This document shows positions 44,901 to 56,300 of a DNA stretch of 64,000 nt, piece after piece (positions within the stretch are counted from its first letter, which is position 1; every line of letters starts with the position of its first letter). Both the position numbers and the translations under genes were made by a program. Source of the stretch: Rhynchopus sp. YZ270_cl-10 (lineage: Eukaryota; Euglenozoa; Diplonemea; Diplonemida; Diplonemidae); NCBI GenBank assembly GCA_964035575.1, contig OZ037886.1, forward strand, positions 434,001 to 498,000, read 5' to 3'. The notes beneath the pieces were generated by a model. It ran no database searches, had not been told where the DNA came from, and was given only the letters and a program-made list of their open reading frames with translations.

Positions 44901-47664
44901 AATCAAATAAATGCGAAATCGCTGCCAACGCACATGCCCAGATCTCTTCCATCATAGGTCTAGCATGCTCGATATCAGTCGGCTGGTAGAACTCTACTGG
45001 CTTCTTTGGTGGGCCTTCTACCAAGGGAAGCTCCTCTTGGTGTTCTGTGCTCTTCGCAACACAGCCGATGAGGTGTGCGCAGTGGGTCGCGATTCTGTTG
45101 GATTCGGAGTGGTACAGCGCAGCCTTCTTCTCCCTCCGGCTTGTAAAGGCAGAGTAGAACAGACCGGTCGCTTGAGTGTCCTCAGCAGTATCTCCCCCGG
45201 AATATGCATTTGTGTAGTCCTTCATCGCATTTGTCTTGATATTGTTGTAAAGCGTCGCAAGGTATTCTGGTCGAAAGTCTTTCCCATTGTTGACCCCGCT
45301 AAATTGCTTGGTAAACTTCTCAAGACTGATTTTGTTGTTGACCCTAGGGTTGTGGAGGTCAGTGTTCAACATTACAATACCCACAGCAAGGACAAAGACT
45401 GCATCCACACTCTCGCATTCACCGTCGCTTTTGTTATTATTGTAGAAAGCTTCGCTGAAGAACTCCATTACCCGTTCAATCTTCTGCCCCTCCTTTGGCA
45501 ACGCAAACCGACTCAAAAAGACGCGAATCGCCTCATCCAAGGTCAACCCAGTGAAATCACTTAGCGCGCAGAATTCTTTCAAAATGGGGGTCTGGTTTTC
45601 GTCCCCGATGTAGTCCCCTACTGCCTGCCGGTCAAGACGTTTGTATGTTTCAAATATTTGCGCCACCTGCTGATAATACGGCCCCGGCGCGTCTTCATCC
45701 TTTTCCATCAGCACACCATGTGTCTGCAAACATTTTATCCCCTTCTTTGGTTTCTCGAGAAGGAGTTGTGAGGCCTCTTGGAGAACATCTTTGAGTTTCT
45801 TGCGTTTCGTGCATTCGACGTACGAACAGCGTCCAGAGTAGACTTGAGATGAGGGAGCAGGTTTTTGGGAGGTTTCGTGATTTTTGATCCAAATATCAAA
45901 TGAACGAAGCATCGACAGAACAGCTTGGAGAGCAAGCAGTTTTAACATATGGTTTTGTCGTGGTGTCACCCAATCCGGCTCTGCCTGATGTGCGAGAACA
46001 AGACTCGCGATGTTCTCCACCAAAATCGAGTACAGGTTTTCCTGATTCAAATCACAGTCGTAGTTGACAAATATATCCATAAAGAGCTGCGGGGTCTGAA
46101 ACAAATTCACAAAAAGCTGCAAAATCAGGCTTTTCTGCTCATACGACGCATTTCCACTGGATAGCACCTTCAGCAACACCTGGATGAATACGTGGCAGAT
46201 CTCCTCCTTGAAATGGTGCTTCATATTCATTACTAAGCTTTTGAATATCCCCAACCCGACCTGAAGGACCTGCTGTACCGGGCTGGTTATACACCGAATC
46301 GTTACCGCAAAGAGTTTGTTGCGGATTGCATTCAAAAAGGCGTAGTGCGTTTTAAACGCAAGACAACTGGATTTAACAATCCGTTGAAGAATCTCTAGCG
46401 ACCCCAAACCCATTTTCATTTCAGGCGCATCCTGCGGGGTCAGCTCCGTTAGATCCACCGTTTCCAAAATCCCTGCCAAATAATTTATTAGATACGCCGC
46501 ATCTGACTGTTCCGTTGCAAGACCGGTTTCAGGGTCGACCGAAGAAAACTCTACATGCTTTGTTTCTTTGTCGGCAGAACCTTCTACATGTTTCTGCAAA
46601 ATAGAGCTGTGCGGAACTGCGTCTCCAGTAGGAGAAGGTGGGGAGGACGCAATGGACGCTTCATCATCGGTCATTTCTAAGGCAGAGAACACATGGTTTA
46701 CAATTTGTGTTAACGTTGCTTTAGACGTTGCGATGCTCTTTGGGGTTGTTGACTTAATGGTCAGCTGGAATACCATGCTTACTGCAAGACGCAATGCCTT
46801 TCCGTGGACGTTCTTTTCGGTTACTGCGGTTAGTAATGCTTTGCTTGTCTGTAATGTTACTTCATCTGACAATGGTGTGGTGCTTGAAAAGGAAGAGGTC
46901 GAGCATATTGCGGTGACAACCTCAGCTAATAGCCCCACCTTCTTTCCCCTCCAAGGGTGTGTTGCGGGGTCACCTTCCGGGATTTTCACCTTCGCGCGTT
47001 TTGAAAAAGCTACTAAAGAGAGGGATCCTTCCATATCGTCAGAGACATCGCTAAATGACATTAATTTTTGCATTCCATCTAAAGCGAGAGGTACTACCCG
47101 GGTGTCACCACATTCGCAGGCTCCACGAAGAAGGTACACAAAGACCTGCAGAGGTTTCGCTACCTTGACCCCGCCTTTCCCATCACCCATCCCAACAGGG
47201 CGTTGCATGGTTAACGGCATTTCATTGGTGTTATCAAGCATTGCAAGCACCGACTGCATGGCCTCCTTCAATAACGCAAGCTTCTTTGAAAGCAACGGGG
47301 TGATCTGTTTGAAGGCACGCAAACAGAATAGGGTGCAGTCGTCCTTTGTCCCTGCTGTGCTTGCTTGGGTGAGAACCGCAGCGGAATTCGATTTTTGCAC
47401 TTTCGGCTCAGGTTCTAACACATCGTGGTCATCTTTGGGGTTTGGAGTCACCGGTGGACTGCCTTGTGGAGTGTGGTCTGACAGAGAGTCTTCGACCCCA
47501 TTTTGGGTTCCGTTTCCGTTGGTAGGTGCCTCGGTGGTAGAAGGTTCAGTGTTGGGTATGGGATCGGTGTGCACTGCCGGTGTCGTCGTTGTCTCTGCCG
47601 CTTCCTCAGAGGGTTGTGCGAGTGCCGCGTCCGCCTCCACCTCCACCTCCGCTTCGCTAGCCAT
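41965..47664 (-). CDS. BIG-type Sec7 ARF guanine-nucleotide exchange factor
   Basis: Four exons: 47664-42901, 42800-42750, 42656-42231 and 42150-41965. All joins are in phase 0, with introns of 100, 93 and 80 nt (GTACCC, GTATAT and GTTTGT donors, CAG acceptors), giving 1808 residues. The protein loads ARF GTPases with GTP on Golgi/endosome membranes. Residues 1-105 are low-complexity and acidic. A DCB region follows (~107-300), the HUS box is VNYDCD at ~535, and the Sec7 domain spans ~612-810. The Sec7 domain carries the catalytic Glu finger (FALPKEGQ, ~723) and the motif-2 loop (VGIVMLNTDLHNP). Helical HDS-type repeats fill ~850 to the end. Size and the KPKKGIKCLQ start of the Sec7 domain point to BIG rather than GBF. 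The three introns are all clustered in the last sixth of the gene, and the 51-nt third-last exon is a micro-exon (AYDADSGEWVSMLYTQE). Confidence 0.93.
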
Positions 47665-48028
47665 CCTTTGTTTTATGTGTCTTAAAAGGGCTCCTTATAG
47701 GTGCCCCTTATCCACCCTCCCGCCTGTAGAGAAGAAGGGAGTTTTTTTGGGGGAGGGGTTTGGGGGGAGAGGGGGAGGGGTTGGGGTAAGACATTGCGGT
47801 GGATGTGGTGAAGTTGTGCAACTCTAGTGGCTCTGCTAATATGGCTACCATCAGCCCGCGTAGGCATTTAGTTGGCTGGAAGGCAGAAAGTGTCAAATGC
47901 AATAGGCGAAAATAAATAAGGGGTTGGGGTTGGGGGTAGGGGGTAGGGGAGGCAACCATTTGTGTTTTGTTTTCGTATATCTCCAAAAGGTCTTTTTGTT
48001 GCTGAAATGGGTTTTCTTTTGCAAGAGT

Positions 48029-48107
48029 GTTTTGTTTTATTTTGTTTTGTTTTGTTTTGTTTTGTTTTGTTTTGTTTTGTTTTGTTTTGTTTTGTTTTGT
48101 TTTGTTT
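48029..48107 (+). repeat. (TTTTG)n microsatellite
   Basis: About 15 tandem TTTTG pentamers run directly into a family C hairpin. A second short TTTTG run (48172-48193) follows the hairpin, as if the hairpin had landed in the microsatellite. Confidence 0.9.
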
Positions 48108-49400
48108 GATAAATTGTTGGAGTAGTGTAGTCTCGGTTGTGTTGCCACAGTTGTGCAATCTCCACTGTATGTTTTGTTTTGTTTTGTTTTGTTTACTTGG
48201 CTTTCTAGTGCAGAATCTGTACTCAATATCGCCCAAAGGCTAATATACTTCAAAGATATAGACGCACGTCCTCAACTCTGGAAAGTAGCTGTTTTTACTT
48301 GCTTTTTTTGAAAACTTGGGTGCATTAGTGTAGACTGATTGAAGTATTAGTGTAGAGTCCGAAGTATGGTAGACAAAAAAAATTGTTTTTTTTGTTTTTG
48401 GTGCAGCTTGTATTGGCGTTTGGGGTGAGCCCTAGAAGGACCGGAGAAGGACCTTTTTTACACTCTATTTTTGGGGTGTGCAAAAATATCCCCAGAAAAC
48501 CAGAAAACACGCTACACCCTGGATGGACAAAACACGGCAGTGCGAATAGTACAATACCCGGACTACTTGATGAAAGAGAGAGAGAGAGAAAATAACTTTT
48601 AAAAAAAAAAAAATCAAAAGTGGCCCTTTTCGGGAAATCTGCAATTTTATTTTTTTCGCACAAAATAAAAAATGAAATGTGGAAGATGAAATATGTTGCG
48701 TGCTGGGATGTGGGGAGGTGGTATTTTAGTAAGTTACAACCCGAAAGGAAAAGTGAACCTAAGCCTCTCGTGCTTCGTCACCTTCATCACAATCGCTGTC
48801 GTGGTGTAGCTTGTATTGGCGTTTGGGGTGATCCCTAGAAGGATCGGAGCAGGACCTTTTAGACGCTTTAGTTTTGGGAAAATTACACCATTTTGCTTCT
48901 TTTTTTCAAATATGGACAAAACAGGTGAAAGGAAAAAAGAGAAAATAACAAAAAAAAATAGTCGAAAAGTACTAAAAAACGCAGCTCAATCGAGCTCATG
49001 CAAAGGGCGAGACGTGAGTGATCCGTACCGTAAGAGAACGGAGGCGGTTCACAACCGGCAAGCCACACGACCTCTTTATACCCCAACCTTTTTTTAAACG
49101 GCTTGCTTTTGAATAGCGGGGACCCCAAGGGCAATCACAGCTCAGTTCGACAAACACGCACATGCCATCCAATGTGATCGCTGGAGAGCGACTTCCCTTG
49201 CGGCATCAGAGGACTACTCACGTAGGGGAGGGGGATCTACGCGGAAAGTGTAGAGGGGGTGGAGCGGGGGGGGCATGTCAAGTCAATTACAGACAGCATC
49301 TCACCCCTGGATGTGACAGCTCTTCCGTGCAGTAAATTTTCCTGACTGCACCAAAAATATAAGTGTACTTTTTTGGGAAAGCTGACATTACAATTTTTTT

Positions 49401-49615
49401 TCTCGCACAAAAAAAAAAAAAAAAAAAAAAAGATGAAATGTGTTGCGTACACATCTGGGATGTGGGGAGGTGTTATTTTAGTAAGTTACAACCCAAAAGG
49501 GAAAGTGTATGAGATGAACCTAAGCCTCTCGTGCTTAGTCACCTTCATCACAATCGTTGTCGTGGTGTAGCTTGTATTGGCGTTTGGGGTGATCCCTAGA
49601 AGGCCCTGAGAAGGA
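49401..49615 (+). repeat. Composite repeat H with A hairpin, best copy
   Basis: The order is: GATGAAATGTGTTGCGTACA, GGGATGTGGGGAGGTG, TTTTAGTAAGTTACAACCC, an A hairpin, CTTCATCACAATCGTT, then GTAGCTTGTATTGGCGTTTG, GGGTGATCCCTAGAAGG. Copies: about 48680-48870, 49401-49615 and 51041-51180 (truncated after the hairpin). The tail alone is at about 48404-48460. This is the only setting in which an A hairpin is embedded in a longer conserved unit. Confidence 0.65.
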
Positions 49616-49789
49616 CCTGTTTTACACTTCACCAGAACACCAGAAAAAACACCACCTAGAAGGACCGGAGAAGAACTTTCTATACGCTTTATTTTTGGGA
49701 AAATCACACAATTTTGCTTCTTTTTCTTCAAATATGGACAAAACAGGTGGGGGAAAAAAAAAAGAGAGGGAATAAAATAAAATAAAATA

Positions 49790-50757
49790 GGGCAAATTGC
49801 GATAACACGTATACTTTTTGTTTCCATTTGCGATAACACGTACACAAAAAGTATACGTGTTATCGCGAAAAGTGGTCGAAAAAGTATACGTGTTTTCTCC
49901 TTCTAAGGTGCTCGCTCTCCATACTTAGACCCTCGAATTTTTTTTTTGGGACCCCCATAAAGGGCTAATTTCGACGATTTGAGGCCATTCAAAGCAAAAT
50001 TTGGCACTTTTGAGCATCTGTGGGGGTCTAGAACGCGGTTGCGAGCACCCCGTTTTTTTAGCGAAATATGTACGTGTTATCGCGAAAAGTGTTCAAAAAA
50101 ATGTACGTGTGACATTCAGAAGACAGGGTCTGGTGGTAAATTTTGCGTATCCCTCTGTGTGGGTCACTCACACTTGCGGTCATGTGCCACTGCGTGGGTC
50201 TGGGAACCAGACTTACGTACTTAAGGTGCACGAACACAGGGTCTGGTGGTAAATTTTGCGTAGTACTGCGACGTGGTACTGCGTGGGTCTGGGAATATGG
50301 GTACCTGGGTACAGGATATTTGTTGTCAAAGACATCTTCCACCATGCATTGAGGAGGGTAAGACAGTGGTCGCAGTTTCTACTTGATAGCATTACAACAT
50401 TTAACTTCTCCACGGGGGTCTTGGGCCGTTCATTCGGTTATACCTTGACTAGCGGAAGAGGCCTTTTTGGTCTCTAGAATATCCGGTATTCCCGAACGGA
50501 GGCACACTTTGTGTGTTACTACGACCTGGCAATTTCCAGCAGTAGGTTAAGTAATCTTTCTTGTAAATTGTTGGATCATTATCTCCTCAGTGCATGAATG
50601 CCCCACGTGACTGGACACTTTACCTGGGTACCTGGGAAAACACGTACGTTTTTGTTCGCGAAAACACGTACACTTTTTTTGCGATAACACGTATACTTTT
50701 TGTGTACGTGTTATCGCAAATCGAAAAAAAAAGTATACGTGTTATCGCAATTTACCC
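49790..50757. mobile_element. Composite TIR element with 9-bp direct repeat
   Basis: The left end GGGCAAATTGCGATAACACG then TATACTTTTT is matched from the right by GGGTAAATTGCGATAACACG then TATACTTTTT. The element is flanked by aataaaata at 49781-49789 and 50758-50766, though the left flank is itself a TAAAA run. Inside are a tandem ~112-bp duplication beginning CAGGGTCTGGTGGTAAATTT (about 50124 and 50236), copy 2 of R1 (50301-50619), and more TGCGATAACACGTA hairpins. No transposase frame. The superfamily is uncertain. Confidence 0.65.
50301..50619 (-). repeat. Long dispersed repeat R1, copy 2 (inverted)
   Basis: Inverted relative to 5451-5767 and nearly identical. It lies wholly within the TIR element 49790-50757, whereas copy 1 has no such TIRs around it, so R1 is a separate unit nested here or left behind there. 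Confidence 0.75.
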
Positions 50758-51623
50758 AATAAAATATAAACTAACTTCAGGTTATGAATAAAAAGAAAAC
50801 AACTTTTTTATCGCTCCGCAAGCTTGATGTGTTTTTTTTCACTGAAGTGTGTGTTGTGAGAGAGAGAGAGTAACAATGAGTGAGAAAAACACAAGCTGGC
50901 GGACAAGCACCTTCCGTCGTTTCTATTTCCTATTGTCAAGTACCTTGATTTACAAAAAAAAATAAAAACAGTGGACCTTTTGGGACATCTGATATTACAA
51001 TTTGTTTATCGCACAAAAGAAAAATGTAAGAACGTGGCAGATGAAATCTGTTGCGTGGCACAACACATCTGGGATGTGGGGAGGTTTTTTTATTTTCGTA
51101 AGTTACAAACCGAAAGGAAAAGTTTATGAGATGAACCTAAGCCTCTTGTGCTTAGTCACCTTCATCACAATCGTTATCCGACGATGAAAAAGACCTCAGG
51201 ACTTACAGAGAGGGAGGGGAGGGGGAGAGAGGGGGATCAAGAAAACATTTTTGGAGTTACGACTATCACCTGTCCGAGGACGGGTTCTGTACACAAAGTA
51301 TTTTTTTTTTTTTGAAAACTGCTCTTAAAAGGGCCAGAAAAAGGCTGCTGCCTCACAAAACAAAACAAAACAGCGTTGTATGCAAAGTCCGTGCGTGCTG
51401 TTGCGCAACGGTTTGTGTATTGCACAAAGGAGATCATGAAATGATCTTTTTTTTTTCGAGAGATGGATTACAAGAAAGACAGCAAACACGGATTCACCAC
51501 TGGTTCTCCGCAGGTTAGCGAACCCCAGAGAACACTTTACTTTTTGGCCTACAAAGAACGCTGAATTGAATTTTTGTGCTGCTGGGAACCATATTTTCTG
51601 GGTTTTTTCAAGGTGATTTCACA

Positions 51624-51772
51624 CTTCGTGGTCCGCCTGAGTCCGCCAAAAAAAAATCCCACCAAGACCCCGCCCGAGACGGAATCGGGCGGACTCGAGA
51701 CGGACTTTCAAAGTCCGCCATAGTCCGTCTCAACTCAGGACGGACTCCGGCGGACTCAGGCGGACCACGAAG
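51624..51772. mobile_element. 149-bp MITE with perfect 24-bp ends
   Basis: CTTCGTGGTCCGCCTGAGTC then CGCC at the left is exactly complementary to GGCGGACTCAGGCGGACCAC then GAAG at the right. The interior repeats GGCGGACTC and AGACGGACT motifs in both orientations. No unambiguous target duplication was seen. Confidence 0.75.
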
Positions 51773-53357
51773 TATGCTGATTTCCATTATTTTATTTTTA
51801 TACTCAAAAGCAAAGTAAAATTGATAGTGCAAATGCCTCTGGGACGCAGGCACTGACACTCCGCGGGTTATCGAACCCCCGGAGTGTTGCAAACAAAAAT
51901 AGTAACTCTGATAGGTAAATAAAAGGAAAACGGGTTTTTGTTGAATGCTCAAGCACCCTGTCGGAGGGGTGATTTTGGCGACCGTACCGGAGTAACTATT
52001 TTCCTTTCCTGCTTGTAGGTTACTAAGTTATAAAAAAAAATCATATAGGGTCCTCACTTTTACGTGGGAACCCCCTCGAACCTACCAGTGATCGAGGACG
52101 CATTGCAACGTAACGGCGGTCATGGCAGCAGGCTTGATATTGGAGGGGGGCTGGGGCTGGGGGTGGAGGGTGGGGGAGGGAAAATTGAAACCGCACTCCT
52201 ACTTTCCCTTTTTGTGTTTCCCACCCCCCACAAACAATAAAGACAATAAAGACAATAAAGACAAAAGGGAGAGGTTGTGGTGAAACGCGCACACCCTCGA
52301 CCTGTCGGTAAAATGTGGCTCTACTTCAACCCGACCCAGAAAAAAGGAAAGGAATTGCGGTGCTCCGGGAGAGGTCGATATTGACAGGTCGCTGACAGGT
52401 CGTTGACCGATTTCCGAAAGCACCAAATTGGGGTACGGTGTTCAATTTCCTTTTAGCATTGCATATAATCATAGAAAATTTTCTTCTGTTTATGTGAAAG
52501 ATAAGAAGAGAACTGACCGAGTTCGCGGCTTTTTAAAAGTACATTCTTCCGAGGAAGATGCGATTGGTTTTCTGCTCACAATATGGACTCGTTTTTTTGT
52601 TTTGCTTTTTGTTTTTGTTTTTGTTTTTGAAAACTTGGTTGTACTAGTGTAGACACCCGAGGATGAACTCCACTATATGTTTTTGTTTTTGAAGCATTAC
52701 CGACTGCATAAATAATACGCCGCGCACGTATTCCGGCCGATTTACATTACGTGCACTAATTAAGGCCGCATTTGACGAGCGCCCTTCATTAGTGTTCACC
52801 CTAATATGTACGCGGTCGGTAGTAAAATAGAACACGGGTTGGAAATTCAAAAAAAAAACCCCCCCCCTTTTGATGGTGTGATCAGCGTTCCACGGGAAAC
52901 CCGTGGGTGAACCACGGGAGAACTGGGGAACTGGGTTGCTGACTGCACCATTTGGTCTTCTTTTGACTGCCCCCGTGAAGGGTGGCGTCTGGAAAGACAC
53001 ACCCCGAAGAAAGCTGCCGGCCAGAACTGATTCATCCTCCCACAAAAAATCAACAACAGGGTCAGGCGTCTTGAAAGGTAACTATTCAAGCAGTCATGCA
53101 CGTGTACTCCCCCTCTTTATCTTCTTTAAAACCAGACTTTTACGATCGCCACCAATCTCGATAACCCGACTAGGAAAGGGGGTATTTTTTGTTCAATTCA
53201 GCCAAACAGTGTATAAAATCTGTATTGGCGCAAATGATTTAAAGGGGGGAGAAAATAGTCGGTCTCAGAGATTAAGATTAAGTGTTGGCTACATTTATTC
53301 TGGTTTTCTGTTAACATTGCGTGTAAGGAACAAAAAAAAAAATCTGGGTCGCAGTTT

Positions 53358-56300
53358 TTACAGTTCCTTCCCTGCAGAGCGCTTCAGCATCTTATCAGCC
53401 AGCGCCAAACCTAGCAGGGTGGTATCCTTGGGCATGTACATCACGGACTGCGCACTCTCGTTGAGCAGCTTCATAGCAACAATCTCGGAGGGGAGCGCGT
53501 CATCATGGTCTCCTCCCAGCATCTCTTTCGCTACGTTTGCCAGCTCACCATCCTTCTTCGCCATTACCCTCATGCACCTTGGGAGTTCACCCTCGCGCTG
53601 TGCGGTGTCCTGCTCCCTGCTCTCTAACTGGTACATCCACTCCTCCTCATTTTCTTTCAAGGGTGCGCTCAGGCGGTTTATGATGTAAACATCCTTGTCC
53701 GCGTCCCGCCCGATGTCGAATGGGACCATGTTGAACTGGGTGTGCACCCTAGAGGTGAACCCTCTGGTGCATAGCGTGATGGACGCGTGTGCCTCCGTGC
53801 GGGCGTACTCGGCCACCTTGGAGATCATGCCCAGGTGGGAAGGCGCCCCCATTATAGCGAATGCGCGGGTCTGGGCATTCCCTAAGTTGCCTGCAGAGAG
53901 TGTGCCGAAGTGTGCCACCATCGACACACGCCCAGAGAGCACGTGTTCCACGGTGAGGGCAGCCTTCGCAATCCGGTCCCCAGACATCGCGGTCTTTTTG
54001 ATCGCTCCCGCAGAGAGGACAACCTGGTTTGCTGCGAGCACGGGGAAGGAGTGGAACGTGGTGCCAGTGGTGCTGCCTGCATGTTCGATTTGGGACAAAG
54101 CCTCTCCGAGCAGGCGCGCCCCGTGGTCGTCCTTTGATGAATGAAGCTGGATTTGAAGCACGGAAGCCTTCCCTGCCTGCAGCTGAACCCCAAGGTGAGC
54201 ATTCCGAGCTGACCTATGTGAGGCCGACGAATTTCCAGTGCGGGAAGGTTTCGAGCTCGCACACCGCGAATCAGTAGGCTGTGTCGTCGCCTCCTCTTCC
54301 TCCTCCTCCGAGCTGGTGTCGTCCCCAACCAGAACCGACTTCGGGAGAAATGCCTTGTACTCCACTAGCATTTTGCTCATGTACGAAAACCCGGCCCCAA
54401 GGGCTGCAATCTCCAGCACCAAGCTTGGGGCGATGCTCTCAACCTGCTCCATCTTCATGCCCCGCACCAGGTCCATGTTCACCGCAAGCTGGATAAGAGG
54501 GTACATCAAGACAATTGAGATCACGACAGTAACGAGCACCACAATGATGCTGATCGTGATGGACAAGTGCAGGTTCTCCTTCAGTGCGTCCTCCGCAGGC
54601 TTCATGATCACCTCCTTCGGGGTTAAGTAGAGGAGGATCCAGTGCATTTCACGGTGCACGGTACCACCCTCTGCACCCACACGCAGATTCTTCACGTTCG
54701 CACTTATTGTCTTCTTCTCAGAGTAGCTGTCGGCCGCAGCAGTGAAGGTCATAGTGTCCTTTTCGTTGATGGGGACGCCATGCTGGCTCCACCCTTCAAG
54801 GTTTTTCAGGGCCTCTCTCAGGACGTTTGAGACTTTCCCGATGTCAGACGTAATTTCTTCCCCTGCAAAGCTTCGGAGGGAGACACGGGGTTCTTGCTGG
54901 CGGACGTCAGAGGAAAAGAGGACACGGTAAGGGTACTCACGGTCGATCGCGAGGACGAGAGACCTGGGGTCGAAGCGCATGTTCGCGATGTCCTGCGACA
55001 CCCGCGCAATCACCTGTGCCTTTACACTTGTGACATCCCGCATCCTGTTGTTGTCACGTGCTGCCCCCTCCCAATCCTCTGCCCCACAGAATATCAAGCT
55101 CTCGAACGACCCAATCAGCGACCGCTCCAGTACCAGAAGGGACTTCCTCCGGATATCCGCCGCTAGGTCTTCTGAGATGTCGCGGAGCGCCGTGTCGCTC
55201 TTGCTGATGACCACCCCCAGTGCGATGCCCATGGAGGAGATGACCAACAGGCCGAGAATGACAGACACAGGGATACGGAAGCCACGTGTCTGAGAGAGGC
55301 GTTTCGCTTGGGTGAAGATAAACACAGCGCACGCGCCCAAAATGATCGAACCTACGACGGAGACAATCACAAGCGCAATGAGCTCCCCCGTCCACTTTTT
55401 GTCCTCATCGTCCAGCTCCGAGGGGTCGAGGATCCCCAGCAGCACCTTCAGCTCCTTCTCCATGTCTTCTGCACATTTTGCTGGCGTCACCTCCTTTCTA
55501 AAGAGCTTCCATATGTTGTGGTGCACGACCTGCGCACACTTTTCATACCGAGGCCCGCACCCCTCTGCAGGGCGGTAGGTTGCGCGCTCCCAGAAGTCGG
55601 GGTAGATCTCGTGGGATTCGCTGATGGTGGGGCGGAGGCGTTTGTACTCTGCCCAGAGGGCGGGGTCTTCCCGGATGGCGTACGTCAGGAAATCCTGCGT
55701 CTTGGTCGAGTGGAGGGAGTGGTACACAAGGTCTCCGGCTGCGGCGTGCAAGAAATTTTGGGCACCCTCTTGCTCTCTTGTGTGCCGACTCAACCCGTAC
55801 GACCACTGACCCATGCACCCTGCACCAGTTTTGCCGGGAATTGGAGCGGCAGCGACATCCCAACCATTATTGGCTATGTAATCATGAAAGTAAGGGGCGG
55901 TGTCCGTCCAAAAAACAATCACCCCGGCTTCGTCATGTTTGAAGGAGTTCCACGCCTCTAACGCACCGAAATGCATCCCCTGTGGGTGTGCGATGTCCCC
56001 GTAGACACTCTGCCACATCGCCATCGTTTGAATAGCACCAGGGTTGTTAACTGTGACAGTCCCGTTTACGTCCACAACCCTTCCCCCATCAAATATGGAC
56101 AACAGAGTTGCGAAGACGTACGCAATTCTGTTTGCGGATGACCCGGCTATAGTAGAAAACCCATAGAAGCTATCTGGGTTCGGGTGGCCAGCTGCGGCAC
56201 GTGAAGCCCTCTCCTTCGTTTGAAGCTCCTTCAATGTCGCATAGAACTCTTCCCACGTACCATGTTTGTAGGTCAACCCGTGTTTGGCAAAGAGATCCCG

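Larger units (their letters stand above)
47665..53357. other. Repeat-dense spacer, including a composite transposon-like element
   Basis: No gene recognised. It contains a (TTTTG)n microsatellite (about 48029-48107), C hairpin 48108-48168, degenerate B 48309-48370 and three copies of a ~200-bp composite repeat ending in an A hairpin. It also has the element 49790-50757, the foldback 51624-51772, a D long form 51820-51886, the mini-element 52353-52430, a B hairpin 52629-52677 and an inverted-repeat element at about 52697-52825. Confidence 0.6.

Noticed and set aside
51493-51886. tRNA genes or tRNA-derived SINEs in family D
   Set aside because: The minus strand shows a T-arm-like GGTTCGATAACC, but there is no acceptor stem, D-arm or anticodon arm at proper spacing, and the loop is one base too long.
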